NCBI GenBank assembly: GCA_019241525.1
Contig: JAFAWY010000060.1
Location: 1-64,000, forward strand
Source: Pseudonocardiales bacterium
GTDB lineage: Bacteria; Actinomycetota; Actinomycetes; Mycobacteriales; Pseudonocardiaceae
Reading direction: 5' to 3'
DNA length: 64,000 nucleotides
How positions within the stretch are numbered: position 1 is the first letter of the stretch; the number at the start of each line of letters is the position of its first letter. Of this stretch, positions 63,675 through 64,000 are shown in pieces. The notes below the pieces were generated by a model. That model had not been told where the DNA came from, did not search any database, and saw only the letters and a list, made by a program, of their open reading frames with translations. Made by a program: the position numbers and the translations under genes.

Positions 63675-64000
63675 TCGGCCCTGCCGTCGTCACGCTGTCG
63701 CATCGGCTCGGTGCGGTGCTGCCGGCGGCGGCCGCATGCCGCTTACGGGAGGGGGCGCCCGTTTACGCCGATACCGACATGCCCGCCGAACTGGCGAAGC
63801 TGTGCGGAGCGCTTGCTGTTGGAGAGGCGGTGCAGGGGCTGCTGCTCACCATGGACGCCGGCACCGGGGCGGCGGCGCGCTGGGTCGCTGCTGGCGCCAC
63901 GGTGTTGGTGACCCCAGAGCCGGCTGGTGCGGCGTTGCTGGACGCGGTGGCGGTGATGGACCGCCTGCGTTCGCCGGGAGGCTGCCCGTGGGACGCCGAG
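63671..64000 (+). CDS. mazG: nucleoside triphosphate pyrophosphohydrolase, truncated by window end
   Basis: The first 110 codons. The N-terminal ~90 residues form the extra domain seen in mycobacterial-type MazG. The window cuts the gene in LRSPGGCPWDAE, the start of the pyrophosphohydrolase domain (the C-P-W-D motif). MazG hydrolyses NTPs and dNTPs, including damaged nucleotides. GTG 63671 overlaps the preceding stop as GTGA. The mfd to mazG neighbourhood is conserved. Confidence 0.93.
   Translation, partial: MIGPAVVTLSHRLGAVLPAAAACRLREGAPVYADTDMPAELAKLCGALAVGEAVQGLLLTMDAGTGAAARWVAAGATVLVTPEPAGAALLDAVAVMDRLRSPGGCPWDAE

Overview
The window is high-GC actinobacterial DNA, most likely from a Pseudonocardiales/Mycobacteriales-type organism. 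The right end carries a conserved chromosomal backbone: mfd, then a short type VII secretion/YbaB-like cluster on the opposite strand, then a SurA-like lipoprotein and mazG. GTG starts and ATGA/GTGA start-stop overlaps are common. Species assignment is inference. Almost everything left of mfd is devoted to making, exporting or decorating cell-surface polysaccharide.

Layout. (i) 1-13.5 kb is a mosaic accessory block. It holds an FkbM methyltransferase, an AT-rich glycosyltransferase, an ISL3 transposase relic, a plus-strand Wzx/Wzy-type set (chain-length protein, two glycosyltransferases, flippase, polymerase, another glycosyltransferase) and an O-acyltransferase. It ends at IS110 and tyrosine-recombinase relics beside a tRNA-Gln gene, which looks like an old island attachment site. 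(ii) 13.8-19.5 kb has an acyl-CoA desaturase, decayed IS3/IS110 debris and two sugar-type methyltransferases. (iii) 19.5-26.4 kb is a tight operon with a second Wzx/Wzy pathway: Gfo/Idh/MocA dehydrogenase, DegT aminotransferase, chain-length protein, MurJ/Wzx flippase, polymerase and priming transferase. A small membrane protein and a divergent acetyltransferase/glycosyltransferase pair follow. (iv) 29.5-38.9 kb has a SigD/ShbA-like sigma factor, rmlD, a radical SAM enzyme, gmd, a decayed second copy of the sigma-rmlD segment, and a second priming transferase.

(v) 39.2-54.7 kb, on the minus strand, is a roughly 15 kb, almost fully coupled operon. It encodes two response regulators at its head and one near its end, a polysaccharide deacetylase, two GT4 glycosyltransferases, a nucleotide-sugar dehydrogenase, an ATP-grasp ligase, an FAD oxidoreductase, a third priming transferase, an epimerase, a GH18-like hydrolase, a processive GT2 synthase and a sugar-dehydrogenase lipoprotein. 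The GT2 + deacetylase + GH18 combination recalls poly-GlcNAc systems. The ATP-grasp/FAD pair and the three phospho-Asp-less regulators are unusual additions. (vi) 54.9-64 kb is mfd, two Gly-rich surface proteins (one collagen-like lipoprotein, one PGRS-like), a DUF3558 lipoprotein, a type VII secretion-type cluster with an amber-interrupted gene, a SurA-like lipoprotein and a truncated mazG.

The main points for follow-up are the synthase-type operon with its Asp-less regulators, the sigma-rmlD duplication with a shared upstream element, a nested perfect palindrome at 51213-51272, the tRNA-Gln/recombinase scar, and the amber codon at 61480-61482.
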